Source: Herbaspirillum sp.
Lineage (GTDB): Bacteria; Pseudomonadota; Gammaproteobacteria; Burkholderiales; Burkholderiaceae_D
NCBI RefSeq assembly: GCF_017744395.1
Contig: NZ_JAGIBI010000001.1
Coordinates: forward strand, 806,001-870,000
Direction: 5' to 3'
Length of the DNA: 64,000 bases
Made by a program: the position numbers and the translations under genes. Positions 9,011 to 17,658 of the stretch are shown here, piece after piece (positions within the stretch are counted from its first letter, which is position 1; every line of letters begins with the position of its first letter). The notes beneath the pieces were generated by a model that saw only the letters and a program-made list of their open reading frames with translations, was not told the DNA's origin and did no database searches.

Positions 9011-10279
9011 ATGAATCGCGGTTTCTACACCATCATGGCGGCGCAGTTTTTTTCGTCGCTTGCCGATAACGCGCTGCTGATCGCCGCTATCGCCCTCCTT
9101 GCCGAAATGCACTCCCCGCCGTGGATGACGCCACTGCTCAAGCTCTTCTTCGTCCTCTCCTACGTCTTGCTGGCCGCCTTCGTCGGCGCTTTCGCCGATG
9201 CCTTCCCGAAAGGCAAGGTCATGCTGATCACCAATATGATCAAGATCGTCGGCTGCGGGATGATGTTCTTCACCGTCCATCCCCTGCTGGCCTACGCGGT
9301 GGTCGGGTTCGGGGCGGCGGCCTACTCCCCCGCAAAATACGGAATACTGACCGAATTACTGCCGCCTGAGAAACTGGTGGCCGCCAACGGATGGATCGAA
9401 GGCCTCACCGTCGGTTCCATCATCATGGGAACGGTACTGGGCGGCGCGCTGGTCAATCCGCATATTTCCTCGGTCATCCTCAGTTTCGACTTCCCCCTCA
9501 TCGACCTCCCCGTCGATACGCCCACCGAAGCGGCACTGTGCATCATCTCCGTCATCTACATCATCGCCGCGCTGTTCAACCTCAGCATCCCCGATACCGG
9601 CGCCCGCTATGAGCACCAGCAACGCAACCCGATCCGCCTGATCATCGACTTCGCCGGCTGTTTCACCACCTTGTGGAAGGACAAGCTGGGCCAGATCTCG
9701 CTGGCGGTGACCACCTTGTTCTGGGGCGCGGGAGCCACGCTGCAGTTCATCGTGCTGAAATGGGCCGAGAAATCGCTGCACATGCCGCTGGACAAGGCGG
9801 CCATCCTGCAAGGCATCGTGGCCGTGGGCGTGGCGCTGGGGGCGATGGCCGCGGCCCGTTTCGTGCCGCTGAAGAAGTCGCTGTCGGTCATGCCGCTGGG
9901 CATCGTCATGGGCATCGTGGTGATGCTGATGACCACCACGTCCTCGATCTGGATCGCCTATCCGCTGCTGGTGATCATCGGCGCGTTGTCCGGCTACTTC
10001 GTGGTGCCGATGAACGCGCTGCTGCAGCACCGCGGCCACGTGCTGATGAGCGCCGGCCATTCGATCGCGGTGCAGAATTTCAACGAGAACCTCTCGGTGC
10101 TGACCATGCTGGTGCTGTACGCCTTCATGGTGCGCCTGAACCTGGATGTGAACACCGTGATCATCATCTTCGGCTCCTTCGTGGCCGGGATCATGTACCT
10201 GATCATGCGCCGCCACGCCGCCAACCAGCGCGAGCACGATTCGCTCGCGCTGATCGGCGAGGACAAGCACCACCACTGA
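9011..10279 (+). CDS. lplT: Lysophospholipid transporter LplT
   Basis: A 422-residue major facilitator protein with about 12 transmembrane helices. The N-terminus MNRGFYTIMAAQFFSSLADN and the loop segment SPAKYGILTELLP are characteristic of LplT, which flips lysophospholipids across the inner membrane for reacylation. In E. coli lplT is joined to aas; no acyltransferase partner lies beside it here. The ATG follows a GGACAGGG stretch. It is divergent from alr and convergent with the DUF1853 gene, with a T-less hairpin between them. Confidence 0.85.
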   Translation: MNRGFYTIMAAQFFSSLADNALLIAAIALLAEMHSPPWMTPLLKLFFVLSYVLLAAFVGAFADAFPKGKVMLITNMIKIVGCGMMFFTVHPLLAYAVVGFGAAAYSPAKYGILTELLPPEKLVAANGWIEGLTVGSIIMGTVLGGALVNPHISSVILSFDFPLIDLPVDTPTEAALCIISVIYIIAALFNLSIPDTGARYEHQQRNPIRLIIDFAGCFTTLWKDKLGQISLAVTTLFWGAGATLQFIVLKWAEKSLHMPLDKAAILQGIVAVGVALGAMAAARFVPLKKSLSVMPLGIVMGIVVMLMTTTSSIWIAYPLLVIIGALSGYFVVPMNALLQHRGHVLMSAGHSIAVQNFNENLSVLTMLVLYAFMVRLNLDVNTVIIIFGSFVAGIMYLIMRRHAANQREHDSLALIGEDKHHH

Positions 10280-10288
10280 TGCCCGCCC

Positions 10289-10308
10289 GTGCGGCGCAAA
10301 CGCCGCAC
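10289..10308. terminator. Hairpin between convergent lplT and DUF1853 genes
   Basis: A perfect 8-bp stem, gtgcggcg with cgccgcac, and a 4-base loop sit in the 42-base gap between two convergent stop codons. No T-run follows on either strand, so it may be a weak or bidirectional terminator or an RNA-end protector. Confidence 0.4.
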
Positions 10309-10321
10309 AAGACACCCTGTT

Positions 10322-11386
10322 TCAGATCCGGATCACCGCATGCCTGACGCGCTCGGCCGCCCGCTGCTGCCAGCCGTCCGGGACGATGAAACCGCGCTCG
10401 ATTTCAAAAGCATCCTGCCCTTCGCCCGCTTCCGGCCCCCGACACACCGCCAGCATCACCGGCGCCGCTTCGGCGCCAAAGCGCGCGGCAATTTCCTCTT
10501 GCACGGCATCCATGTCCACCGTTCGCCCGATCTCGACGCGCGCCGGCGCCAGCCATTCGAGCCGGGGCAGCAAGAGGAAATGCAATTGCTCGAGGCGCTC
10601 CGCGTAACGCTCCCGCAACGCAGCCGCATCGCACCAGAATCCGCGACAATGGCCGGCTGAAATGCCCATCGCGGGCGGCAGCGACGGCAGCGGCTCACTA
10701 TAGAACAGCCATCCCTTGACCAGCGCCTGCGCGGATGCCACAGGCTCCGGCAGCACGCCGGCGGCGGCAGGATGCCACGACAGCATCAACTGCTGCCGCA
10801 TGATCTTGCGCATCTTGCGGCCCAACGAATCGGCCAGGTTGGGGCCGACGAAGGCGTCGGGCGGCATCTCGCCGGATGGAACAGTGCGGCCGGGTTGCAG
10901 GGAAGCCTGTTCGAGCAGGTAGAACTTGGTGGCGAACTCCCAGTGTTCGAGCCCGTTGCCGGCGCCGACATGCGGGCGGCGCACCAGGAAATCGAATTCG
11001 CCCAGGGTCTCGCGGGTAGCGCCATTGTTGCGCACCTGCAGGTTGGCGGCGACCAGTTGCCCCCGCTGCCGCAGATAGAAACCAAGCAGCTTCTCCGCGT
11101 AGCGCCCCAGGCGGGCCGAAGGCTGGTGCGCCAGATGGTCGTGCAGTTGCCGCTTGAGCTGAGGATCCTGCTGCAGCGTACGCAGCCATGCGGCCACCTC
11201 TTCACTGACAGGCCCCAGCGTCGCAATGCGCCCTTCCCAGCATGGCGCATCGACGGCCATCAGGTCGGGCGAATCCAGCAGCCAGGCCAGCGCGCGCACA
11301 TGCGGGTCGCGCAATTCGGGCCAGCGCGCGTGGAAGCGCGCCTGGCAGCTCACCGCAACCGCAGATTCCTGTGCACCGACGGCCAT
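10322..11386 (-). CDS. DUF1853 family protein
   Basis: A 354-residue cytoplasmic-looking protein of the DUF1853 family, recognised from the N-terminal R-D-P-x-VRALAWLL-x-S-P-x-L pattern and the central RLGRYAEKLLGFYL. Function unknown. It is the last gene of a leftward operon: its ATG begins one base after the stop of the uracil-DNA glycosylase gene, so translation is probably coupled. The link with the glycosylase and the tRNA-modification genes upstream is positional only. Confidence 0.75.
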   Translation of the reverse strand: MAVGAQESAVAVSCQARFHARWPELRDPHVRALAWLLDSPDLMAVDAPCWEGRIATLGPVSEEVAAWLRTLQQDPQLKRQLHDHLAHQPSARLGRYAEKLLGFYLRQRGQLVAANLQVRNNGATRETLGEFDFLVRRPHVGAGNGLEHWEFATKFYLLEQASLQPGRTVPSGEMPPDAFVGPNLADSLGRKMRKIMRQQLMLSWHPAAAGVLPEPVASAQALVKGWLFYSEPLPSLPPAMGISAGHCRGFWCDAAALRERYAERLEQLHFLLLPRLEWLAPARVEIGRTVDMDAVQEEIAARFGAEAAPVMLAVCRGPEAGEGQDAFEIERGFIVPDGWQQRAAERVRHAVIRI

Positions 11387-11387
11387 G

Positions 11388-12446
11388 TCATTGCGCGGGC
11401 TGGCGCTGATAGGTCGTCATCGCCAGGCACAGGTCGGCCCAGGCTTTGCTCTTGTCGCCCAGCGTGCGCAGCAGGTACGCCGGGTGGTAAGTCACCACCA
11501 GCGGCAGATCCTGGTAGCGGTGCACGGTGCCGCGCAGCTTGGATACCGGGGTCGCGGGATCCAGCCCCAGCAGCGAGATCGCCGCCGTCTTGCCCAGCGC
11601 CACCAGCACCGTCGGCTGGATCAGCGCGATCTGGCGCTGCAGGTAAGGCAGGCATGCGGCCACTTCCTGCGGCGACGGCGGGCGGTCGCGGCCGGTGCCG
11701 TCGGTCGGGCGGCATTTGACGATATTGGCGATGTAGGCGTTGTCGCCGCGCTTGAGCCCCATCGCCACCAGCATATTGTCGAGCAGCTTGCCGGCCGGGC
11801 CGACGAACGGCTCGCCCTGCATATCCTCGTTGCGGCCCGGCCCTTCGCCGATGAACAGCCATTTGGCCTTTTCATCGCCGACGCCGAAGACAGTGTTCTT
11901 GCGGCCGTTGCACAAGCCGCAGCGGCGGCAATCGGCCACGATTTCCTTGAGCTGGGGCCATTCCATGGCGGCGATCCTGGCGATCATCGGATCGGCCGGC
12001 GCGGGCGCGTCTTCCTCCTCATCGCCATGCGGAATCAGCACCGGCTCCATCGAAGCGGCGAAATCCATCTCGTCCAGCCAGGCCGGCGGTCCGCCGTCGT
12101 CCTCGGGCGGCGCGCTGCGGCGCTCCGATACATGCGGTACATGCGGCGCCGCAGGCGGCATCGGGCGCGCGGCCGGTGGCGATACCGGAGCCGGCGCGGG
12201 AGAAGCGGCAAATGCATCTTCCCAGTCGTTCGTGGCCGGAGCCTGGATCGCAGGACGCGGCGCAGGCGCCGCCGGCGTCTCCTGGCGCACCTCGACCGCT
12301 TCGGCCACCGCTGCCGGCGCGGTCTCAACCTCCATGGTTTCAGCCGCGGCCAGCTCGCGCCGCACCCACACCGGACCGATGCCCAGCGCATCCAGCAACG
12401 CCAGCGAAGAGCCGTGCCCTTCCCGGTTGTTCAATTCTTCACTCAT
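11388..12446 (-). CDS. Uracil-DNA glycosylase, family 4/5 (iron-sulfur type)
   Basis: A 352-residue protein. The catalytic C-terminal part (about 145-350) has the iron-sulfur cysteines in CRRCGLC and IVKCRP, the active-site segment GEGPGRNEDMQGEPFVGPAG and the second motif VTYHPAYLLR. It would remove uracil from DNA as the first step of base-excision repair. The N-terminal 140 residues or so are Pro/Ala/Glu-rich low complexity, probably a disordered extension absent from minimal family members. The start overlaps the rimI stop by 4 bases (ATGA). Confidence 0.85.
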   Translation of the reverse strand: MSEELNNREGHGSSLALLDALGIGPVWVRRELAAAETMEVETAPAAVAEAVEVRQETPAAPAPRPAIQAPATNDWEDAFAASPAPAPVSPPAARPMPPAAPHVPHVSERRSAPPEDDGGPPAWLDEMDFAASMEPVLIPHGDEEEDAPAPADPMIARIAAMEWPQLKEIVADCRRCGLCNGRKNTVFGVGDEKAKWLFIGEGPGRNEDMQGEPFVGPAGKLLDNMLVAMGLKRGDNAYIANIVKCRPTDGTGRDRPPSPQEVAACLPYLQRQIALIQPTVLVALGKTAAISLLGLDPATPVSKLRGTVHRYQDLPLVVTYHPAYLLRTLGDKSKAWADLCLAMTTYQRQPAQ

Positions 12447-12949
12447 AGCGCCAGACTCATGACGATGGCCCCTTCGCGGGTATTGTTCGCGGCCGGATAG
12501 TAGTTCTTGCGCCGGCCGATTTCGGCGAAACCATAGCGTTTGTACACCTTGATCGCGTGCGCATTCGACTCCCGCACTTCCAGCAGCATGCGCTGCATCC
12601 CCTTGCCCCGGGCAAGCGCGGTGGCCTGGCCGAGCAGCAACTGGCCCAGCCCCTGGTGCTGATGCGCGGCCGCCACGCTGATGTTGAGCAGGTGCGCTTC
12701 ATCCACCGCCAGCATGACCAGGAAATAGCCCAGCAAGGCATTCCCGCCGTCGCGCAAGGTCTGCGCCTGGTAGCCGCTGTAGAGTGAGTCGACGAAATTG
12801 CCGCGGCTCCATGGATGCGAGTAGACGGCATTTTCGATCTCGACCACGGCATCCACGTCGTCGGCGGTCATCGGCGCGAACTGCAGTTTCCCAAACCGCG
12901 CCTCCAATCCGGACAACAGTTCTGCGCGCCCCGCGACAGACGATGTCAT
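12443..12949 (-). CDS. rimI: Ribosomal protein alanine N-acetyltransferase RimI
   Basis: A 168-residue GNAT-family acetyltransferase. The acetyl-CoA binding region is HQHQGLGQLLLGQA, in place of the usual R-G-x-G-x-G/A motif, and the C-terminal NAHAIKVYKRYGFAEIGRRKNYY segment is typical of RimI, which acetylates the N-terminal alanine of ribosomal protein S18. It overlaps tsaB upstream and the glycosylase gene downstream by 4 bases each. The tsaB-rimI pairing is widespread in proteobacteria. Confidence 0.9.
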   Translation of the reverse strand: MTSSVAGRAELLSGLEARFGKLQFAPMTADDVDAVVEIENAVYSHPWSRGNFVDSLYSGYQAQTLRDGGNALLGYFLVMLAVDEAHLLNISVAAAHQHQGLGQLLLGQATALARGKGMQRMLLEVRESNAHAIKVYKRYGFAEIGRRKNYYPAANNTREGAIVMSLAL

Positions 12950-13665
12950 GCCGCGCCCTTCAAGGCATCGCGTACCTCGCGTTCAGCAGTGGTCAACGCG
13001 ACCTTGTTGCGCAAGTAAAGCGGCTGCGCCTCCTGCGCCGGCAAGGCGCGGCCCTGCGCGAAATGCAACTGGCCCAGGCGCGCCACATCGCGGGCATGCG
13101 GCATGCACTGCGGATAAGCGGCGGCGAATTCCCGCGCGCAAAAATCCGGCGTGAAGTGCGCCGCATAGGCCGCCAGTCCATTGCCGCAAGCCGCCGGCTT
13201 GCCGCCGGTGGCGACCTGTTCGGCCGAGGACAGCGCGGGCTCGGCCAGCGTGTCCCAACCGCCGTTGTCATTGGCGCGATAGCGCGCCCAGTACACCTCG
13301 CCCATGCGGGCGTCGAGGATCGCCAACACCTCGCGGACATCGGGATGCGCCGTGCGGCAAGCCTGGGCGGCTGCCTCCAGGGTGACGACCGGCACCACCG
13401 GCCGGTCGATGCCGAACGCCAGCCCCTGCACGACGCCGCAAGCCGTGCGTACGCCGGTGAAGGAACCCGGCCCCACGCCGAAGGCCAGCGCATCGCACCG
13501 GGAAAGCGGGATGCCCGCTTCGGCCAGCAATTGCTGGATCATCGGGAGGATGGAATCGGAATGCGTCTGCGCACCGGCGGATTCGCGCGCGATCAACTGG
13601 CCCTGGTGCAGCAGCGCGGCCGATGCGAGCTCGGTGGATGTTTCAATGGCTAAAATCGTGGACAT
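12946..13665 (-). CDS. tsaB: tRNA threonylcarbamoyladenosine biosynthesis protein TsaB
   Basis: A 239-residue ASKHA-fold protein, partner of TsaD and TsaE in making t6A37 in ANN-decoding tRNAs. The N-terminus MSTILAIETSTELASAALL and the segment GVGPGSFTGVRTACGVVQGL are diagnostic. First gene of the leftward operon tsaB-rimI-glycosylase-DUF1853. A TAAAAT box lies only 6 bases upstream of the ATG, suggesting a very short or absent leader. Confidence 0.92.
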   Translation of the reverse strand: MSTILAIETSTELASAALLHQGQLIARESAGAQTHSDSILPMIQQLLAEAGIPLSRCDALAFGVGPGSFTGVRTACGVVQGLAFGIDRPVVPVVTLEAAAQACRTAHPDVREVLAILDARMGEVYWARYRANDNGGWDTLAEPALSSAEQVATGGKPAACGNGLAAYAAHFTPDFCAREFAAAYPQCMPHARDVARLGQLHFAQGRALPAQEAQPLYLRNKVALTTAEREVRDALKGAA

Positions 13666-13713
13666 CCCGTTATTTTACCGTGAGGCCGGCATTTCCCGGC
13701 ACCGTTCGCGAAC

Positions 13714-13742
13714 GCCGGCGACGGCTTTGCCCCGTCGCCGGC
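13714..13742. repeat. Inverted repeat between divergent tsaB and thioredoxin-like genes
   Basis: A perfect 11-bp inverted repeat (13714-13724 with 13732-13742, arms gccggcgacgg / ccgtcgccggc) with a 7-base loop sits midway between two outward-facing TAAAAT boxes (13672-13677 on minus, 13762-13767 on plus). There is no T-run. It may be a protein-binding site or a GC-rich spacer hairpin. Confidence 0.45.
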
Positions 13743-13776
13743 CCCCGGCTGCCGAAGCGGGTAAAATAGCGGCGCC

Positions 13777-14202
13777 ATGTCCTATCAGAAACTAGACCTG
13801 ACCAATCGCCGCCAACTGGCCGACGCCCTGCGCAACGACACCTGGGTCGTAGCCTGCCTGTGCGCGGCCTGGTGCGGCAGTTGCCGCGAGTACGACGCCG
13901 CCTTCGGCGCCTGGGCTGCGCGCTACCCGCAACACCATTTCGTCTGGATCGACATCGAAGACCAGGCCGACCTGGTCGGCGACCTCGACATCGACAACTT
14001 CCCCACACTGCTCATCGAACGCGGCGCCACGGTCGCCTTCTTCGGCCCGATGGAGCCCGACACCCGGCTGGCCGAACGCATCCTGCTCTCGCAATTGGAA
14101 AAAAGCGATGCCGACCTGCAGCACGAAGCCATCAGCACCAAGGAACGCCGTGCCTGGCAGGAAGAATGCAGCCTGCTGGCCAAACTGGCCGACGTGATCT
14201 GA
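13777..14202 (+). CDS. Thioredoxin-like protein
   Basis: A 141-residue thioredoxin-fold protein with the redox motif W-C33-G-S-C36 after a beta strand, and a FPTLLIERGATVAFFGP segment containing the conserved cis-proline. There is no signal peptide, so it should be cytoplasmic. The C-terminal 35 residues extend beyond a minimal thioredoxin as a charged helix. Its ATG follows a TAAAAT box by 9 bases. It converges with a LysR gene, 9 bases apart. Substrate unknown. Confidence 0.8.
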   Translation: MSYQKLDLTNRRQLADALRNDTWVVACLCAAWCGSCREYDAAFGAWAARYPQHHFVWIDIEDQADLVGDLDIDNFPTLLIERGATVAFFGPMEPDTRLAERILLSQLEKSDADLQHEAISTKERRAWQEECSLLAKLADVI

Positions 14203-14211
14203 GAACAGGCC

Positions 14212-15123
14212 CTAAGCCAGCCAGGGATCGCTTTCCGGATGCGGATAGCGCGCGCTGACATATTCCACGAAACTGCGCACCTTGGCCGACAGCAGGCGGC
14301 GGCTGGGATAAGCCATCGAAATGATCACCTGGCCGATATCGAAATCCGGCAGCACCCGCACCAGTTTGCCGCAGCGCAAATCGTCGCCCAGGGAAAACGA
14401 CGGCCGCAGTACGATCCCCATGCCCAACAGAGCGAACTCGCGCAGCAGCACGCCGCTGTTGGATACCACCTTGCTCACGATGGGCACGTCCAGCACGCCA
14501 TTGACCGTATTGATGTGCCAGTGGTGGCGCAAGTACTCATGCGAGAAATTCAGGCAGCTATGGCGCGACAGGTCTTCAGGATTCTGCGGGGCGCCATGCT
14601 TGGCGATGTAGTCCGGTGACGCGCACAACACCACTTTGGCAATGCCCAACTGGCGCGCCACCATGCTGGCGTCGACCTTCTGCATGCTGCTGAAAAAACC
14701 GATGTCGATGCCCTCTTCCACCAGATCGATGGAACGGTCGGACAAGGTCACATCCAGCACCACTTCGGGGTACGCCTGGGAATACCCGGACAGCAGCCCG
14801 CCCAGTTGCGACTGCCCGAATCCCGCATGCGAATAGATGGCCAGGGTTCCTCCCGGTTTCTTGGTATCGAGCGAGACCAGCGCTTCGGCATCATCGATCT
14901 CGGCCAGGATCAGTCGTACCCGTTCCAGGTAAGCCTGGCCGGACTCGGTCAGCGACAGGCGGCGGGTCGAGCGGTTCAGCAAGCGGATGCCCAGATGCGC
15001 TTCCAGGTCGGCGATGAAACGCGTCGCCACGGCGTTGGAAATCTCCAGGATTTCCGCCGCGCGCACAAAGCTCCCCTGCTCCACGACTTTGGCGAACACT
15101 CGCATTGATTGCAGCCTGTCCAT
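14212..15123 (-). CDS. LysR family transcriptional regulator
   Basis: A 303-residue regulator with an N-terminal winged helix (residues about 1-60: SMRVFAKVVEQGSFVRAAE then NRSTRRLSLTESG) and a periplasmic-binding-protein-like effector domain. This variant (MDRLQSMRVF start, RSTRRLSLTESG) is common in Burkholderiales. The 222-base gap to the DUF4148 gene is divergent. LysR proteins usually control themselves and the divergent gene, but I see no clear T-N11-A palindrome to rely on. Effector unknown. Confidence 0.85.
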   Translation of the reverse strand: MDRLQSMRVFAKVVEQGSFVRAAEILEISNAVATRFIADLEAHLGIRLLNRSTRRLSLTESGQAYLERVRLILAEIDDAEALVSLDTKKPGGTLAIYSHAGFGQSQLGGLLSGYSQAYPEVVLDVTLSDRSIDLVEEGIDIGFFSSMQKVDASMVARQLGIAKVVLCASPDYIAKHGAPQNPEDLSRHSCLNFSHEYLRHHWHINTVNGVLDVPIVSKVVSNSGVLLREFALLGMGIVLRPSFSLGDDLRCGKLVRVLPDFDIGQVIISMAYPSRRLLSAKVRSFVEYVSARYPHPESDPWLA

Positions 15124-15345
15124 TTTTCAAGCCCCTGATTGTTCCGGATAAAGAAATAGTTAATTCCGATTAAACCCATTTTTCTTTGCCCAGGCAATAT
15201 TTAGACTGCAGGCATGGGTTGGATGAATGCAACAGAAAACGTTTCCACCCGTATCCGAAGGAACAGCGTGTTTTTGGCCATGTCCTTTTCCGGCCAAGGC
15301 ACCTGCGGAATCCTTATCAACTTATCAAGAAAGAAGGACAAGATC

Positions 15346-15624
15346 ATGAACATCAAGAACATCACCGTTGCTGCCGCTCTCCTGGTCGCCGCCGGCGCCG
15401 CCCTGGCCGATGCACCGTATCCTCCGGCAACCGCTTTCACTTCGACCCAGACCCGTGCCGACGTCAAGGCAGAGCTGCAACGCGCCCGCGCCAATGGCGA
15501 GATCGCCGTGCGCAACGAATATCCCATCGTGCGCCAGGCCAGCTCCCATCTGAGCCGCCAGCAAGTGCAAAACGAAGTGCAGCAAGCCAACAACAAGGTC
15601 GACAACCTGTACAGCGGCGCCTGA
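15346..15624 (+). CDS. Small exported DUF4148 protein
   Basis: A 92-residue protein with a signal peptide (MNIKNITVAAALLVAAGAALA) and a short mature part, TRADVKAELQRARANGEI followed by NEYP, that fits the DUF4148 family of small periplasmic proteins frequent in Burkholderiales. The start has a good AAGGA Shine-Dalgarno sequence; the longer frame from 15214 does not. Function unknown. Confidence 0.75.
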   Translation: MNIKNITVAAALLVAAGAALADAPYPPATAFTSTQTRADVKAELQRARANGEIAVRNEYPIVRQASSHLSRQQVQNEVQQANNKVDNLYSGA

Positions 15625-16093
15625 TAGACGTTCCCGCATCACCGCCTCCAGCCATGACGGCAGCGTTCCGCCACCGCGCGTCAGAACCGCCGGCGCCAGG
15701 CTGAAGGCCGGGTTTCATACGAAGCACGCAGTACCGAAGCATCACATCAGTACAGCAGCACCAACTGCCATGCCGCCTGCGAGACTTGCACCCGTATGCG
15801 CATGACAGATGGTGCCCCATCCCTTCCCCTGCCTTACGCTCGCCATTTCCCGCTTTATATCGCGCTTTTGCATGCAATTTGCGCCATCAGGGGAAAATCT
15901 TGCCAAATTGCGCGGCGCATCCGGCGTCCACGGCACTTTTTCCGCATCGCAACAAACAAAACTTCATCGGCAATCCGCTATCCGGCGAGCTTTTCCTTGA
16001 GATTTTGGCGCACCGGATGTAAAGTCAAGGGTTTGTTCCCTCCGGCCTAGCTAGCGGTTGTTCGTCAAAGTCGGGCCACATTTTTTTATCCCT
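15625..16093. other. 469-base gap before lysC, no convincing gene
   Basis: Short frames exist on both strands, but none has a credible start, family resemblance or codon pattern. The right half (about 15850-16050) is AT-richer than the surroundings and should contain the lysC promoter. TTGAGA at 15997-16002 with TGTAAA at 16018-16023 is the best candidate, but the 15-base spacing is short. Confidence 0.4.
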
Positions 16094-17347
16094 ATGGCTT
16101 TATACGTTCACAAATACGGCGGCACTTCGATGGGCTCGACAGAGCGCATCAAGAATGTCGCAAAGCGCGTTGCCAAATGGCACGACGCAGGCCACCAGAT
16201 CGTCGTCGTGCCCTCGGCGATGTCCGGTGAAACCAACCGCCTGCTCGGTTTGGCCAAAGAAATCATGGCCCATCCCGACGGTCGCGAGCTGGACATGCTG
16301 GCCTCCACCGGCGAACAGGCTTCGGTGGCGCTGCTGGCCATCGCGCTGCAGGCGCTGGGCAAGGAAGCCGTGTCCTACGCCGGCTGGCAAGTGCCGATCA
16401 AGACCGACTCCGCCTTCACCAAGGCGCGCATCCGCTCGATCGACGACGCCAAGGTGCGCCGCGACCTGAACGCCGGCAAGATCGTCATCATCACCGGCTT
16501 CCAGGGCGTCGACGCCGACGGCAACATCACCACCCTGGGCCGCGGCGGTTCCGACACCTCGGCCGTGGCAGTGGCCGCCGCCATCAAGGCCGCCGAATGC
16601 CTGATCTACACCGACGTCGACGGCGTCTACACCACCGACCCGCGCGTGGTCAGCGAAGCGCGCCGCCTCAACACCGTGACGTTCGAGGAAATGCTGGAAA
16701 TGGCATCGCTGGGCTCCAAGGTGCTGCAGATCCGCTCCGTGGAATTCGCCGGCAACTACAAGATGCCGACCCGCGTGCTGTCGTCGCTGACCGACCCGCT
16801 CATTCCGCTCGCCGAAGAAACCGTCTCCGGCACCCTGATTTCGTTTGAGGAAGACACCAACATGGAACAAGCCACCATCACCGGCATCGCATTTTCCCGC
16901 GACGAAGCCAAGATCACCGTACTCGGCGTGCCGGACCGTCCGGGCATCGCCTACCAGATCCTGGGCCCGGTCGCCGACGCCAACATCGAAGTCGACATGA
17001 TCATCCAGAACCAATCTGTCGAAGGCAAGACCGACTTCACCTTCACCGTTCCGCGCGCCGAATACGCCAAGGCGGTGGAAGTGCTCAACAGCAGCGTCAA
17101 GGCCCACATCGGCGCCGCCGCCATCAACGGCGACACCAAGGTCTCGAAGGTCTCGGTGGTGGGCGTGGGCATGCGCAGCCACGTCGGTATCGCCTCGCAG
17201 ATGTTCCGCACGCTGTCGGAAGAAGGCGTCAACATCCAGATGATCTCCACCTCGGAAATCAAGATCTCGGTGCTGATCGACGAGAAGTACATGGAGCTGG
17301 CCGTGCGCGCCCTGCACAAGGCGTTCGACCTGGACAGCGCCCAGTAA
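16094..17347 (+). CDS. lysC: Aspartate kinase
   Basis: A 417-residue aspartokinase that phosphorylates aspartate at the head of lysine, threonine, methionine and diaminopimelate synthesis. The kinase domain starts MALYVHKYGGTSMG and has GFQGVDADGNITTLGRGGSD and TDVDGVYTTDPR. Two C-terminal ACT domains (about 265-415) provide feedback control. The start at 16094 matches the family; the upstream in-frame GTG at 16058 would add 12 unrelated residues. The ATG has no clear Shine-Dalgarno sequence. A tRNA-Ser gene follows with its own promoter. Confidence 0.95.
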   Translation: MALYVHKYGGTSMGSTERIKNVAKRVAKWHDAGHQIVVVPSAMSGETNRLLGLAKEIMAHPDGRELDMLASTGEQASVALLAIALQALGKEAVSYAGWQVPIKTDSAFTKARIRSIDDAKVRRDLNAGKIVIITGFQGVDADGNITTLGRGGSDTSAVAVAAAIKAAECLIYTDVDGVYTTDPRVVSEARRLNTVTFEEMLEMASLGSKVLQIRSVEFAGNYKMPTRVLSSLTDPLIPLAEETVSGTLISFEEDTNMEQATITGIAFSRDEAKITVLGVPDRPGIAYQILGPVADANIEVDMIIQNQSVEGKTDFTFTVPRAEYAKAVEVLNSSVKAHIGAAAINGDTKVSKVSVVGVGMRSHVGIASQMFRTLSEEGVNIQMISTSEIKISVLIDEKYMELAVRALHKAFDLDSAQ

Positions 17348-17399
17348 TCGCCATCGCGAAGTCCGGCGGACAAATCAGCGATTTTTTGCAAGCCGCTGA

Positions 17400-17428
17400 T
17401 TGACCAAACGCAGTTGAGAAGCTATTAT
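17400..17428 (+). promoter_or_regulatory. Sigma-70 promoter of tRNA-Ser
   Basis: The -35 box TTGACC (17400-17405) and the -10 box TATTAT (17423-17428) are separated by 17 bases, the ideal spacing. Transcription would start near 17435, about 35 bases before the mature tRNA. Confidence 0.75.
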
Positions 17429-17469
17429 GCGTGACTTCGCTGAGGCAGCGTAATAACTGCCTGCAGTGT

Positions 17470-17563
17470 GGAGACGTGGCCGAGTGGTCGAAGGCACTTC
17501 CCTGCTAAGGAAGCATACGGGCTTAAACCTGTATCGAGGGTTCGAATCCCTCCGTCTCCGCCA
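17470..17563 (+). tRNA. tRNA-Ser (anticodon GCU)
   Basis: The acceptor stem ggagacg pairs with cgtctcc before discriminator G and an encoded CCA (17561-17563). The anticodon stem cttcc/ggaag encloses loop ctgctaa with anticodon GCT at 17504-17506. A long variable arm (type II tRNA) and the T-arm with ggttcgaatcc complete the fold. It reads AGC and AGU serine codons. A terminator follows at once, and just beyond it lies a lower-GC cassette. Confidence 0.97.
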
Positions 17564-17572
17564 AGAAATACC

Positions 17573-17600
17573 AAGCCCCTATTTTTATAGGGGCTTTTTT
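17573..17600 (+). terminator. Terminator of tRNA-Ser
   Basis: An 8-bp stem aagcccct/aggggctt (17573-17580 with 17589-17596) is followed by a T-run. It ends the tRNA transcript. Confidence 0.85.
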
Positions 17601-17658
17601 ATTGGCTCTTCGAAGCCGGGAGTACTCTTCGGGGGAGATGGTCGCTCCGGTGTTTTGG

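Noticed and set aside
15742..15936. Small leftward frame in the gap before lysC
   Set aside because: It has no ribosome-binding site and no recognisable family or signal peptide; its composition matches random GC-rich frames.
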